Part shown: one piece after another, positions 21,207 to 29,900 of the stretch | Numbering within the stretch: the stretch's first letter is position 1 | Layout: the number at the start of each line of letters is the position of its first letter | Source of the DNA: a virus | IMG/VR virus record: IMGVR_UViG_3300001680_000250 | Span: 1-29,900 of that record | Reading direction: 5' to 3' (one strand) | DNA: 29,900 bases | Notes under the pieces: model-generated | What the model saw: only the letters and a program-made list of their open reading frames with translations | What the model was told of the DNA's origin: nothing | Databases searched by the model: none | Position numbers and translations under genes: made by a program

Positions 21207-23381
21207 ATGGCAATTGATAGAGGACAAGGCATAGCGATATCTAAGGAGTTAGCAGACTCTTTTGATATTCAAGGTTTAATCGATGAAGTTAAGATTGCAC
21301 AAAAGGCAGCAGACGTAGCTCTTGCCAACCTAGATGATGCAGAAGTTTTCGCAAAATTATCAGTTAAAAGTTCAGAGTCAAGTGAAGTTAGTAACATTGC
21401 TTCAGAAAAAAGCGCTGAACTCTCCGTAGCTTCAGCAGAAATTGCTGTTATCAATGCTAGACAAGCAACACTAGATGCAACAAGTGCGTTAAATTCCGCT
21501 ATAGCCTCTGAGACGAGCAACAAAGCCTCTGGAGGACATTCAGCAGATGCATCCAAGTCAGCGTTAGCTTCGGCAACAAGCGCAGCTGCAGCAGCAAATA
21601 CATACGATGCTTTCGATGATAGATATTTAGGTTCTAAAGACGTAGCTCCTACATCTGACAATGATGGTGATCCTATTATTGCTGGAATGATCTATTTCGA
21701 CAAAACAGAAAAAGCAATGATGGTTTGGGATGGGTCTGAATGGATTGTCTCATCATCGGCTACTAAGTCAGCACTCCATATCTACGAATTCAGTATTAAG
21801 AATAATTACGAAGGTACTGAAAACCTATCCATTACAGGTACAGATGATAATGGCATGGAACTTTCTCTAACTCCAGGGTCTGAAATGGTCACTCTAAACG
21901 GAGTTGTTTTAGCAAGTGGTTCAGACTATAGACCAGAAATTAGGAATGTCACAGTATTTGGTGGAGTTAGTATTGGTGATGAGATTAAAATCTATTCATT
22001 TAGATCTTTCGAATTAGCAGATCATTACTCAAAGCTTGACTCAGATGGCAGGTTTCTTAATGTAGATGAAGTTGGAGTGGCATTTGTAGCTCCAGATGGC
22101 GATGGCTCTCAACTACACACTATAACAGTTAGACCAGACTATATAACTCAAGCTCATTTAAAAGAAGATGATGAATTAGCTATAAAGTTAAAGGGTATTG
22201 CTAGAAATGCAAATGAATATAAGCACCCCTCTTATCATGCTGTTTCAATGATCTTACTAGATCTTACAGATAGCGAAGTAACACTTCAAGATTTATTGGA
22301 TGATAAGCCGAGTTCAATTGAGCATTATACGAAACAAGATAAAATCCCTGGAAAGTCTCTATCTACATACGACCTAACTGCCATTCTTTGGAGAAAATTG
22401 AATGGAATAGAAAGTGATAGTAATAATTACACGCATCCAGACTTTCATGCAATTAGTGAAGTATCTGGACTATCTGAAGCCTTGCTTGAGAAAATTGACA
22501 AGGTTGTTGGTAAGGGGTTATCTACTAACGATTTAACAGACCTTTTAAAAGATAAGTTAGATGGTGTTGAACAATCTTCTAATAACTACATTCACCCGTC
22601 TAAACATGATCTTGAGGAAATATCTGGATTATCAGAGTTCCTTACATCTATAGAAACAACAGCTGAGTCAGCTAATACAGCAGTTATTGCTATTTCAGCA
22701 GGAGCTTTAGATGGGTTAGACACTTTAGCATCTGTTGCTAGAGCTGTGAATAATGATGCTGATTTCTATGCAACGGTAAGTGAGTCTTTAGCTAAAAAAG
22801 TAGATGTAGTTGTTGGTAAAAGCCTTTCATCAAGTGACTTTACAGTTGCAGAAAAATCTAAGTTAAGTCTTTTAGAAAATTACACTCACCCGACAAGTCT
22901 TGGTAGCGTTCACATTCCACAAGGCGGTGTTAAAGATCAATTCCTAAAGTGGAAGTCTGATGGTGTGGCTGAATGGGCTTATGATAGATTTAACGCTCTT
23001 TTCGCAGGAAAAGGAATCTCTATTAGTGCTGACGGAGAAGTATCTGTTACCAATGAAGCCTTAACAACTACTAAAGTTGTTTCTAGTGAAGCTGAGCAGT
23101 TAGCTTTATCTATAGAAGAAGGCGATATCGTAGTAAGATCAGATGAAAAACAAACATATATCAAAGGTCCTGGAGTAACAGGCACTATTGATGACTTTAT
23201 TCTATTACAAACACCTACTGATGCCGTTGCTAGTGTTAACGGACGTACAGGAGTAGTTGAAGTATATGAATTTACAGAAGCTGAAAGATTAAAACTTGCA
23301 GCAATAGAAGCAACAGCCCTACAAGTAGCTCAAGATAGTTATATCGAAGACGAACTTTTAGATTTAGGCTGGGCTAATTAA
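21207..23381 (+). CDS. Tail fibre-like protein with repeated stalk motifs
   Basis: 724 residues, starting two bases after the previous stop. Residues 20-130 are Ala/Ser-rich heptad-like helix. Residues about 330-560 contain repeats of the form GKGLSTNDLTDLLKDKLDGV followed by NNYTHP, a trimeric fibre stalk motif seen in many phages. Near the end, VASVNGRTGVVEVYEFTEAE is a common fibre connector. There is no enzyme motif. It probably forms a trimeric fibre or the base to which the next two adhesin-type proteins attach. Confidence 0.7.
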   Translation: MAIDRGQGIAISKELADSFDIQGLIDEVKIAQKAADVALANLDDAEVFAKLSVKSSESSEVSNIASEKSAELSVASAEIAVINARQATLDATSALNSAIASETSNKASGGHSADASKSALASATSAAAAANTYDAFDDRYLGSKDVAPTSDNDGDPIIAGMIYFDKTEKAMMVWDGSEWIVSSSATKSALHIYEFSIKNNYEGTENLSITGTDDNGMELSLTPGSEMVTLNGVVLASGSDYRPEIRNVTVFGGVSIGDEIKIYSFRSFELADHYSKLDSDGRFLNVDEVGVAFVAPDGDGSQLHTITVRPDYITQAHLKEDDELAIKLKGIARNANEYKHPSYHAVSMILLDLTDSEVTLQDLLDDKPSSIEHYTKQDKIPGKSLSTYDLTAILWRKLNGIESDSNNYTHPDFHAISEVSGLSEALLEKIDKVVGKGLSTNDLTDLLKDKLDGVEQSSNNYIHPSKHDLEEISGLSEFLTSIETTAESANTAVIAISAGALDGLDTLASVARAVNNDADFYATVSESLAKKVDVVVGKSLSSSDFTVAEKSKLSLLENYTHPTSLGSVHIPQGGVKDQFLKWKSDGVAEWAYDRFNALFAGKGISISADGEVSVTNEALTTTKVVSSEAEQLALSIEEGDIVVRSDEKQTYIKGPGVTGTIDDFILLQTPTDAVASVNGRTGVVEVYEFTEAERLKLAAIEATALQVAQDSYIEDELLDLGWAN

Positions 23382-23402
23382 TTTTAATAACGGAGGTACT
23401 CA

Positions 23403-24800
23403 ATGGCTACTATAAATAGCGCAAAGGCACAGCTGATAGACACAATCTCGGCACTTGTTCCAACGGCAAGCGCCAAAGATATGATTTTCTTGGCTAAATC
23501 CCTAAAAGAAGCTACGGCTTTATATGGATTAAACTGGCAGGGTGATTACACTGTTGGTACAACTTATCAAAAAGATGACTTACTATCTTTTGAGAAACAA
23601 ACATTTGTATGTACAGTAAATGACACTTTAGCAGGTGATGTATTTGATACAACTAAATTCGACCTTGTTGCTAGAGCTGGTATCGATGGTACTGATGTTG
23701 GTTTTGGCAATCCTCTTGAAGGCTTGCTTACAAACGAAGCTGGTGATGGAGTTGAGTGGGGCGATGTAAGTGCTATTGAAATTATAACTCAAGATCCTGC
23801 GATTACAGAGGCTAGAAGAGTCGGTAAAATGGTTCTTTCTACAGATTCAGGTCAGCTTTATATGTCTGTATTAGAAGATACTACAGGTGGTGACGGAAAT
23901 GAGTATATGGAACTTTCTACAGGTCGTGTAATTGCAAAACCTTTGCAACAAGAATGGCTAACAGCTGGCGCTCATACATTTACCGTTCCAGCAGGAGTTA
24001 CAACAGTTTCCGCTGTAGTTGTTGGATCTGGCAGTAACGGACATCAAGACTGGAGTTATCCATGTGGTGGCGGTGCTGCTTTAGCTTGGAAGGCTGACAT
24101 TCCAGTAACACCTGGTGAGGTTATTAACTTACACGTTGGCAAGGTCAACACAGGTTCGACGGGAACTTCAGCGCAAGATGCTTCGATGGTCGGTGAACAA
24201 TCATGGTTTAAATCTGAATCAACTGTGCAAGCAGATGGTGGTTTCTATTACACAACCACTAGAAACAGTTTTGTCGGTGATGGTGGTGGCTCTGGCGGTT
24301 ACTCTAGTAGTTACTCACACGGTGGCGGTGGCGCTGGCGGTTACTCAGGTGAAGGCGGTCAGTTGAACAATGTTACCCCTCTTGGCGGTGGCGGTGGTTC
24401 TGGCAGTTACTATAGCTCAACTTACGGCATGAGTGGCGGTGGCGGTACTGGCTTATTAGGTGAAGGAGACTCTGGTGAGAGATCTTGTATGTATTGGGGT
24501 TCTGATCATCCATCTGCTTATAACCCAGAAACTTCAGTAGCTAGTAACGCAGGATACTACACTGGGTTAGGTGGAGAAGGTGGCTCTGGTGGTGGTCATG
24601 GTATGCAAGGTCAAAACGGTAAGGGTTATACTGTTACTGCTAATATGCAAGGAAGTGGTGGATTCCCTGGTGGTGGCGCTGGTGGCTCTGGTACTAGTTA
24701 TGGTGGCGGTTATGGCGGTGGCGGTGCTGTAAGAGTTGTTTGGGGCGAAGGTCGCAAATACCCTCTTCCAGCAGACGTTGTTACAATTGGAGGTTTATAA
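23403..24800 (+). CDS. Fibre protein with glycine-rich receptor-binding tip
   Basis: 465 residues with GGAGG seven bases upstream. Residues 45-90 resemble a small carbohydrate-binding-type module (WQGDYTVGTTYQKDDLLSF). AGAHTFTVPAGVTTVSAVVV (near 188) begins the glycine-rich domain, with runs such as GDGGGSGGYSSSYSHGGGG, GGGGGSGSYYSS and GGGYGGGGAVRVVWG up to the C-terminus. This resembles the polyglycine type II lattice of T-even Gp38-type adhesins, whose loops between Gly runs bind the receptor. Likely the host-recognition tip; it shares its stop with the chaperone start (TAATG). Confidence 0.7.
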   Translation: MATINSAKAQLIDTISALVPTASAKDMIFLAKSLKEATALYGLNWQGDYTVGTTYQKDDLLSFEKQTFVCTVNDTLAGDVFDTTKFDLVARAGIDGTDVGFGNPLEGLLTNEAGDGVEWGDVSAIEIITQDPAITEARRVGKMVLSTDSGQLYMSVLEDTTGGDGNEYMELSTGRVIAKPLQQEWLTAGAHTFTVPAGVTTVSAVVVGSGSNGHQDWSYPCGGGAALAWKADIPVTPGEVINLHVGKVNTGSTGTSAQDASMVGEQSWFKSESTVQADGGFYYTTTRNSFVGDGGGSGGYSSSYSHGGGGAGGYSGEGGQLNNVTPLGGGGGSGSYYSSTYGMSGGGGTGLLGEGDSGERSCMYWGSDHPSAYNPETSVASNAGYYTGLGGEGGSGGGHGMQGQNGKGYTVTANMQGSGGFPGGGAGGSGTSYGGGYGGGGAVRVVWGEGRKYPLPADVVTIGGL

Positions 24801-25051
24801 TGATTGATGAACAACTAAAAGATGTCACATTATCAGGTCTTAGAATGCAAAGAGATCTTATGATTGCTGATACCGACTGGGCTGGTCTTTCTGATATTCC
24901 GACAGCTCTTGCTACTGAAGCTTTAGTCTATAGACAAGGTTTAAGAGATTTGCCTGCAACGATTGAATACGATACTTTGGTTAATGTTTACGCTAACGTG
25001 TCAACATTTGAAGAGTACAAGGTTACAGGTAGTTTGATTACAACAAGATAA
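24800..25051 (+). CDS. Tail fibre assembly chaperone-like protein
   Basis: I start it at 24800, inside the stop of the adhesin gene (TAATG) with GGAGG nine bases upstream; a longer frame from 24740 only adds out-of-phase adhesin sequence. The 83 residues RMQRDLMIADTDWAGLSDIP and YRQGLRDLP are the core of the Phage_tail_APC-type chaperone family (R-x-x-L-L-x-x-x-D-W...Y-R-Q-A-L-R-D-L). Coupling to the glycine-rich protein suggests it folds or mounts that adhesin. Confidence 0.75.
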   Translation: MIDEQLKDVTLSGLRMQRDLMIADTDWAGLSDIPTALATEALVYRQGLRDLPATIEYDTLVNVYANVSTFEEYKVTGSLITTR

Positions 25052-25069
25052 TTTAAACACTTAAAATCT

Positions 25070-25096
25070 GCCCCTTTTAACGAGGGGGTTTTTTTT
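25070..25096 (+). terminator. Intrinsic terminator before the giant fibre gene
   Basis: CCCCT (25071-25075) pairs with AGGGG (25083-25087), followed by a T run (25089-25096). It separates the structural transcript from the 1517-residue fibre gene. Confidence 0.75.
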
Positions 25097-25127
25097 AAAT
25101 GTTTCAGAAACGAAAATAGGAGTTACA

Positions 25128-28100
25128 ATGGGTAAGGCAAGAGATATAGCAAAGTTGTTAAATGCTGAAGGTGATGTAAAAATTGAGAACCTTGATACAA
25201 TAAACAGGCAAGATGCGCAACCTATAACTTCAAGTAACTCTGGATCATCTGGATATATGTCTGCTGAAGACAAGGCTAAACTAGATGGAATTCAGCAATC
25301 AGCAACTCAAGATCTAAGCAAAGAAGAGATTGATCACATGGGTGTTGATGCTGCAACAATAGATGGAAAGTTATCTAGTGATTTTGTTGATGTTAACTTG
25401 TCTAATGTTAACTCCGTACCTCAATCAGTTGCTGACCAGTTTAGAGGAGTGCCATTTGAATATGCTGACTTAACAGAAGTTCAAAAGACTGAGATTTGTA
25501 CTGGTCCTCCTGTGCCAGGACCTAAAGGATCTGGAGTTAAAGCAATAACATTTGATGGTGGATTAGGTGAGTGGCGTATTAACGAAGAAGACCCTGATGG
25601 AGATGATGTATTTGTACCAAACTTGGCTTATGGTACGTTAGAAATAATATTAGATACAGGTGAAACATTCTCAGAAAAACTAACTCTAGAAATTCCTAAA
25701 ATTATTGAAAATATTTCCAGAGATGGCGATTTACTTTCAATCTCAATGTCAGATGGTGAGGTTAAGCAATTTACTATTGCTAATGGTACTGATGGAGATC
25801 GTATTAAAAACATCGCCAGACTTGAGGGTGATCATCATATTACGTTTGTAACGTCAGAAGAGTCAGGATATGAGACTACATACGAAATTCCAATTGCTGA
25901 CGGAAGAGGTATTGTTAGTGCGAAGCGTATAGATAACACAATCAGAATTAGATACACTGACGGTGGCGAAGACTATATGGACATCAGAGATGGTGAAAAT
26001 GGTACTGCGATTGAAAGTATTGTAAAGGCAGGAAGTGTAGTAAAAATTACAAATACAGATGGTAGTCAACACCAGTTTGAAGTTAAAGATGGCAATCAAA
26101 TTAAAACAATGGAACGTGATGAGATTACAGGACTTGTAACTGTTACGATGACTGATGGCACTAAACAATCCTTTGATGTGCCACCTGGAGGTCTTCAAGG
26201 CAAACCAGGTACTGATGCTCAATTAATTAAAGATATTACTGTTGATCCTACTGGAACTGTAACCTTTAAACTTGCCGAAGTAAGAGATTCTGAAGGTGTA
26301 ATTGCTAGTCAAGCAAAATCAATTGAAGTTGGAGGATTTAAAGGTGATAAGGGTGATAAAGGCGAACCGTTTGATTTTAATGCTTTAAGTTATTTAGAAA
26401 AAATTGCTGTCAAAGGACCTAGAGGTGAAGTTGGACCTCCTGGATTTACTGGCGCTCAAGGTATGAAAGGTGAGCCTGGTGATTCTGGTAGTGCTATCCA
26501 AGGTAGTACAGGCGATGGAATCCTTGATATTAATAGAGATCCTAATACTGGCGATGTTTTAATTAGAACAACAGGTGTATTTGATGCTGTAAACGGTGAA
26601 ACATTAGTAGCACCTAGGTATATGACATTCAAAACTATTGATGGTCAATCAGACAAGATTATTTCAGCTACAAGAAGTGGAAATACAGTTACAATTTTAA
26701 CTGATGCTTGGTCGGTACTAGCTCAAAATGAGGCTCAACTTCTAAATCTTCCCATTCCTGGAAAGTATGAATTCAGTATTAGAGATGGTATTGATGGATC
26801 TATTGGAGAAACTGGTCCAACAGGACCAAGAGGTCCTCAAGGCGACCTTGGCGATGCGACTAAAGGAGATCCTGGAGTATCAGGTGGAGATGGAACAACT
26901 TTATCTGTAAGAAGGTTAGATGAGCCTGATGGTGATTTAGAATTCACTCTAGTTTCGCATACAAAAGAAATAAAACTAGATCAGAATGGTGAGCCAGATA
27001 TGATTGATGGTGTCTATCAATACTCTATTAGAGATTCCACTAGTAAAACTAGAGTTCCGTTAATAGATGGGTCTACATTTATTGAAACTAATAAAGTTCC
27101 ATCACCTTTAGGTACAACAAAAGACCAATTCTTAACGAATGATGGTTCAACATCGAGATGGGCTAACTTACCAGAAGAGCTTCCGCCAAAAAGTGGAAAT
27201 GACGGGTTATTCTTAACGACTGATGGAACTAGAACTAAATGGGATGCTGTGTCATCTTTACCAGATCAATATACTCACGTTGGTAAGTTTCTAGGAACTG
27301 ACGGTGCAACCGCTTCATGGTTAGATGTTGAATCAGTTGTGACAGAAATTGCAACCGCTGCAAACGTAGCTAGTGGTGTATCAGGCACAATTAGACATAA
27401 TGTAACCAAGACATTATTACCAGATGTTGATTATAAAATTGATATCCCAGCTGCTCACTCAGAGTCTGGTCAGTATCATATGAAGCAATACTTAGCAGGT
27501 GATGCACTAATTAATTCGCAATATAACATGGATCTTTCTAATGATAACTGGACTTACAAGCCAGGAGAAATTCAGCTTAAAGGGTCTCAAATGCTTTTAG
27601 ATGGTGTTTCCACGGGAGCATATATTAATGAAATAATTCATATGACGGAAAACTATGTTGATTTCTATCTAATGTCAGATGGTAGAGTTCTTAGTTACTC
27701 TTACAATACCAGCTCTAGAGCTAAGACTGGAAGACTCTGTAGGTCGCAATCTTCAAACAAAGAGACGTTGGATTATGTAACACATAGATTAGAAGAGTTT
27801 GTGCCTATAGATAAGGTTGTGAAGATGTATGCAACCAAGAACCAAGTATGGTTTCAGAGAGAAGATGGATCGGTTTGGGGGATTGGTAACACGCAAAATT
27901 CATACAACTCTCCTTATGAGGGTAGTATTGGAGAAGGTGGTTGCAATGTAATATCAGAGATTACTGACTCAACTGTAGGACCACATGGAATTGTTAAAGA
28001 CCAATATCTTAATAAGTCGGATGGACTTACGCCTAGTAGTGATACTACTTTTGTAGCAGATGATCAATACTGGGGAGCTGGAAGATACGCTAATACTAAA

Positions 28101-29681
28101 GATGATATTTATTCCCCATTTGGGCGGGTGTTTGTCCAAGATGTAGACCGTCATTTACTTGATATCATTCCTATTTATGATGCAGAAATGGCATACTTAG
28201 ATGCAGTTTCTCAATCATACAAGGTTAATACTTTCACTCACATAGCTGCAGCTGAGTCCTCTTTTCTAGTGTCATTCTACAGTGATGTATGGGAGAAGGA
28301 CATACTCAAATGGTGTGGTTGGGGTAACAGATTCCAAAGTGTAAGTACCTCTAGTGGTTCTCACAATTACACATCTTACGCAAGTAGCGTGAATTTCAAA
28401 GCTGCTGGTGGTGAAGCTGAATATATTCCTAAAATTGTATCTATGACAGGTTGTTATGGTACTCAAGGCTATCCTACTGCCTGGATTCTTGATGCAAACG
28501 GAGATATTTGGGGCGCTGGTTATTATGCATATAGATTTGTGCCAGATAATACTTCTGAATATGGATACAACGAGTATGGATTCTACAACTATACAAAAGA
28601 TATAGACATTAAGTTTGTTGAAATAAAGCCTCACTACGATATGCTGGTTGGACTAGATGTATACGGAACGCTGTGGGGTGGTGGTTACGCCTTAAACAGG
28701 ACTGGGGTAGAGTCAGCGTGGGGTTCAGAATGGAGAGAGATTGCTAACAATGTAACTTGGTTCTCAATTGGACATGATGCTGGTGATTGCGATAGATACA
28801 GTAAATATGCGATATGGTACAAGGTACAAGGGAGTGACGAGCTATGGACTAATGGAGAAAGTTCTGGTAATGGTACAGCCTGGAAACTACCTACATTCAC
28901 CAACACGGGTTTAACTGGAGTTAAAGCAATATATTCTTCAGGACATCAATGGTTCGCTAGAAATTATGAGACCTATAGTATATATTCTTTCTACGGTCGT
29001 GTCCTATTAAAAGATTATGGTCATACGATGTTTTTGACCGACTCGAACTCTATCTGGAATCTCCCTTTGCCGTTTAGAACTGATACTGCAGATAGAGATG
29101 CGAAGTTAGCTGACGGAAGCCTGGATGCATATTACAATTATGCGAGCTATGATTTTACAGATCCTTTAGCATCTTATAGAATTTCTAGCTTTGTATTTGA
29201 TTCATCTGATCAAGGGTCTGGAATTGCTGAGACGGTAGAACCAATTGATTTATCAATGTGGGGTGTTATTGATAATATTCAATTTGATGCTATCAACCAT
29301 TCACAAACCTCTATTGAAGTCTCTATAAGCACAGATGATAAAATATCGTGGAGTCCTTACTACTTTTACAATGCAGCTTCACAAGATATAAATTGGAGTG
29401 GCATGGACTTTAATGTAATCACATCTATGCACCTTAGAGTAAAACTTTCAACACAAGCTGATCACTTAACTCCAATACTTAGCGGTATTAAACTGACAGG
29501 TAAACTGAAAGGTGATTGGTGTGTCGGTAGTCTAGGAATTGATACTTTAGCTATTAGAGAAGTTCATGATAATCATTATCAGATCAATTTAAGAAATGAG
29601 ACGGGTAAAACTATGCTTGTAAAATTGACGTGTGACTTGCCTGTAGTAGACGATGTGTTGCTTGAAGGATCTGACGTATAA
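25128..29681 (+). CDS. Giant tail fibre with collagen-like and RCC1-like parts
   Basis: 1517 residues with AGGAG five bases before the ATG. N-terminus has the stalk motif GYMSAEDKAKLDGIQQSA. Residues ~190-380 are short beta repeats ending in DG (ITNTDGSQHQFEVKDG). Collagen-type G-x-y runs lie near 402-412, 429-455 and 557-590 (GETGPTGPRGPQGDLG). Residues ~700-760 repeat a FL-TDG-W motif. From ~830 to 1310 come RCC1-like blades (QREDGSVWGIGNT, DANGDIWGAGYYAY, DVYGTLWGGGYAL), then a beta-rich C-terminal domain. Likely a trimeric host-binding fibre. No lyase motif seen. Confidence 0.75.
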   Translation: MGKARDIAKLLNAEGDVKIENLDTINRQDAQPITSSNSGSSGYMSAEDKAKLDGIQQSATQDLSKEEIDHMGVDAATIDGKLSSDFVDVNLSNVNSVPQSVADQFRGVPFEYADLTEVQKTEICTGPPVPGPKGSGVKAITFDGGLGEWRINEEDPDGDDVFVPNLAYGTLEIILDTGETFSEKLTLEIPKIIENISRDGDLLSISMSDGEVKQFTIANGTDGDRIKNIARLEGDHHITFVTSEESGYETTYEIPIADGRGIVSAKRIDNTIRIRYTDGGEDYMDIRDGENGTAIESIVKAGSVVKITNTDGSQHQFEVKDGNQIKTMERDEITGLVTVTMTDGTKQSFDVPPGGLQGKPGTDAQLIKDITVDPTGTVTFKLAEVRDSEGVIASQAKSIEVGGFKGDKGDKGEPFDFNALSYLEKIAVKGPRGEVGPPGFTGAQGMKGEPGDSGSAIQGSTGDGILDINRDPNTGDVLIRTTGVFDAVNGETLVAPRYMTFKTIDGQSDKIISATRSGNTVTILTDAWSVLAQNEAQLLNLPIPGKYEFSIRDGIDGSIGETGPTGPRGPQGDLGDATKGDPGVSGGDGTTLSVRRLDEPDGDLEFTLVSHTKEIKLDQNGEPDMIDGVYQYSIRDSTSKTRVPLIDGSTFIETNKVPSPLGTTKDQFLTNDGSTSRWANLPEELPPKSGNDGLFLTTDGTRTKWDAVSSLPDQYTHVGKFLGTDGATASWLDVESVVTEIATAANVASGVSGTIRHNVTKTLLPDVDYKIDIPAAHSESGQYHMKQYLAGDALINSQYNMDLSNDNWTYKPGEIQLKGSQMLLDGVSTGAYINEIIHMTENYVDFYLMSDGRVLSYSYNTSSRAKTGRLCRSQSSNKETLDYVTHRLEEFVPIDKVVKMYATKNQVWFQREDGSVWGIGNTQNSYNSPYEGSIGEGGCNVISEITDSTVGPHGIVKDQYLNKSDGLTPSSDTTFVADDQYWGAGRYANTKDDIYSPFGRVFVQDVDRHLLDIIPIYDAEMAYLDAVSQSYKVNTFTHIAAAESSFLVSFYSDVWEKDILKWCGWGNRFQSVSTSSGSHNYTSYASSVNFKAAGGEAEYIPKIVSMTGCYGTQGYPTAWILDANGDIWGAGYYAYRFVPDNTSEYGYNEYGFYNYTKDIDIKFVEIKPHYDMLVGLDVYGTLWGGGYALNRTGVESAWGSEWREIANNVTWFSIGHDAGDCDRYSKYAIWYKVQGSDELWTNGESSGNGTAWKLPTFTNTGLTGVKAIYSSGHQWFARNYETYSIYSFYGRVLLKDYGHTMFLTDSNSIWNLPLPFRTDTADRDAKLADGSLDAYYNYASYDFTDPLASYRISSFVFDSSDQGSGIAETVEPIDLSMWGVIDNIQFDAINHSQTSIEVSISTDDKISWSPYYFYNAASQDINWSGMDFNVITSMHLRVKLSTQADHLTPILSGIKLTGKLKGDWCVGSLGIDTLAIREVHDNHYQINLRNETGKTMLVKLTCDLPVVDDVLLEGSDV

Positions 29682-29900
29682 TGGCTGATTCTGGACTTGA
29701 AAATGACTTTAGAAAACTAAGGTCAGACATGGATATGTGTAGCGCCAGTCTTTCAAAAGATATTCAACACTTGAATAGCTCTATGGATACGCCTGAGTGG
29801 ATTAAAACTACAGCAGTAGCTTTGATTTTCGCTGTGTTTGGTCAAACAGTGGTTGCAGTTTGGTGGGCTTCACAGATATCAGCTGGTCAGGCAGCGATGT
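29681..29900 (+). CDS. Holin-like membrane protein, 3' end outside window
   Basis: Starts inside the previous stop (TAATG). The 73 residues visible have a polar helical N-terminus (LENDFRKLRSDMDMCSASLS), then one membrane span (TTAVALIFAVFGQTVVAVWW) after a Trp. A cytoplasmic coil plus one span resembles small phage holin or XhlA-type proteins of the lysis cassette, which would then continue beyond the window. Function is inferred from shape only. Confidence 0.5.
   Translation, partial: MADSGLENDFRKLRSDMDMCSASLSKDIQHLNSSMDTPEWIKTTAVALIFAVFGQTVVAVWWASQISAGQAAM

Noticed and set aside
25863-26222. A 119-residue minus-strand frame inside the giant fibre gene
   Set aside because: Its composition is typical of antisense reading of fibre repeats, it has no ribosome site, and the plus-strand fibre frame is continuous.

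Overview
The window is a continuous stretch of a tailed double-stranded DNA bacteriophage genome, most like a podovirus. The support is a terminase pair, a portal of about 650 residues with a long C-terminal coiled coil, a scaffold and a capsid gene, internal (ejected) virion protein candidates with a small muramidase-like protein, and no tape measure or tail tube genes in view. The DNA is AT-rich, the promoters I can see have host-type TATAAT boxes, and I see no phage RNA polymerase, DNA polymerase, primase or integrase here. A gammaproteobacterial, perhaps marine, host is plausible but the sequence does not settle it.

Layout. (1) 1-5942, rightward: end of the virion block, with a cupin-like protein, three probable internal/ejection proteins, an acidic protein and a muramidase-like protein, closed by a rightward terminator at 6239-6274. 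(2) 5932-12508, leftward: early/replication block of tightly overlapping genes. It holds a winged-helix protein, several small unknowns, a 23-residue membrane microprotein, a 44-residue Cys-rich protein, a helix-turn-helix protein, an ERF annealing protein, an SSB-like protein, a separate DnaB N-terminal domain, a loader-like protein, a RecA-fold helicase, RusA and a ribbon-helix-helix repressor. Two intrinsic terminators sit inside the block. (3) 12902-13987, rightward: a three-gene cassette with a GP88-like protein. (4) 14050-14426, leftward: two small genes. (5) 14427-14993: repeat-bearing intergenic region. (6) 14994-29900, rightward: small terminase, large terminase (frameshifted in this sequence), portal, scaffold, capsid, zinc-ribbon protein, two tail fibre-like proteins (one with a glycine-rich tip), a tail assembly chaperone, a 1517-residue collagen/RCC1-like fibre, and the start of a holin-like gene.

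How it works together (inference). The replication block would supply recombination (ERF, SSB, RusA) and helicase functions while the host supplies polymerase and primase. Late genes build the capsid, package DNA and attach host-recognition fibres; the internal proteins at the left end of the window would be ejected with the DNA. The items most worth a second look are the split DnaB-like helicase, the broken large terminase, genes of 23-55 residues that a usual length cut-off misses, a shared AACTAAAAC leader upstream of five genes, a small repressor with a three-repeat operator candidate, and the repeat-rich region before the terminase.
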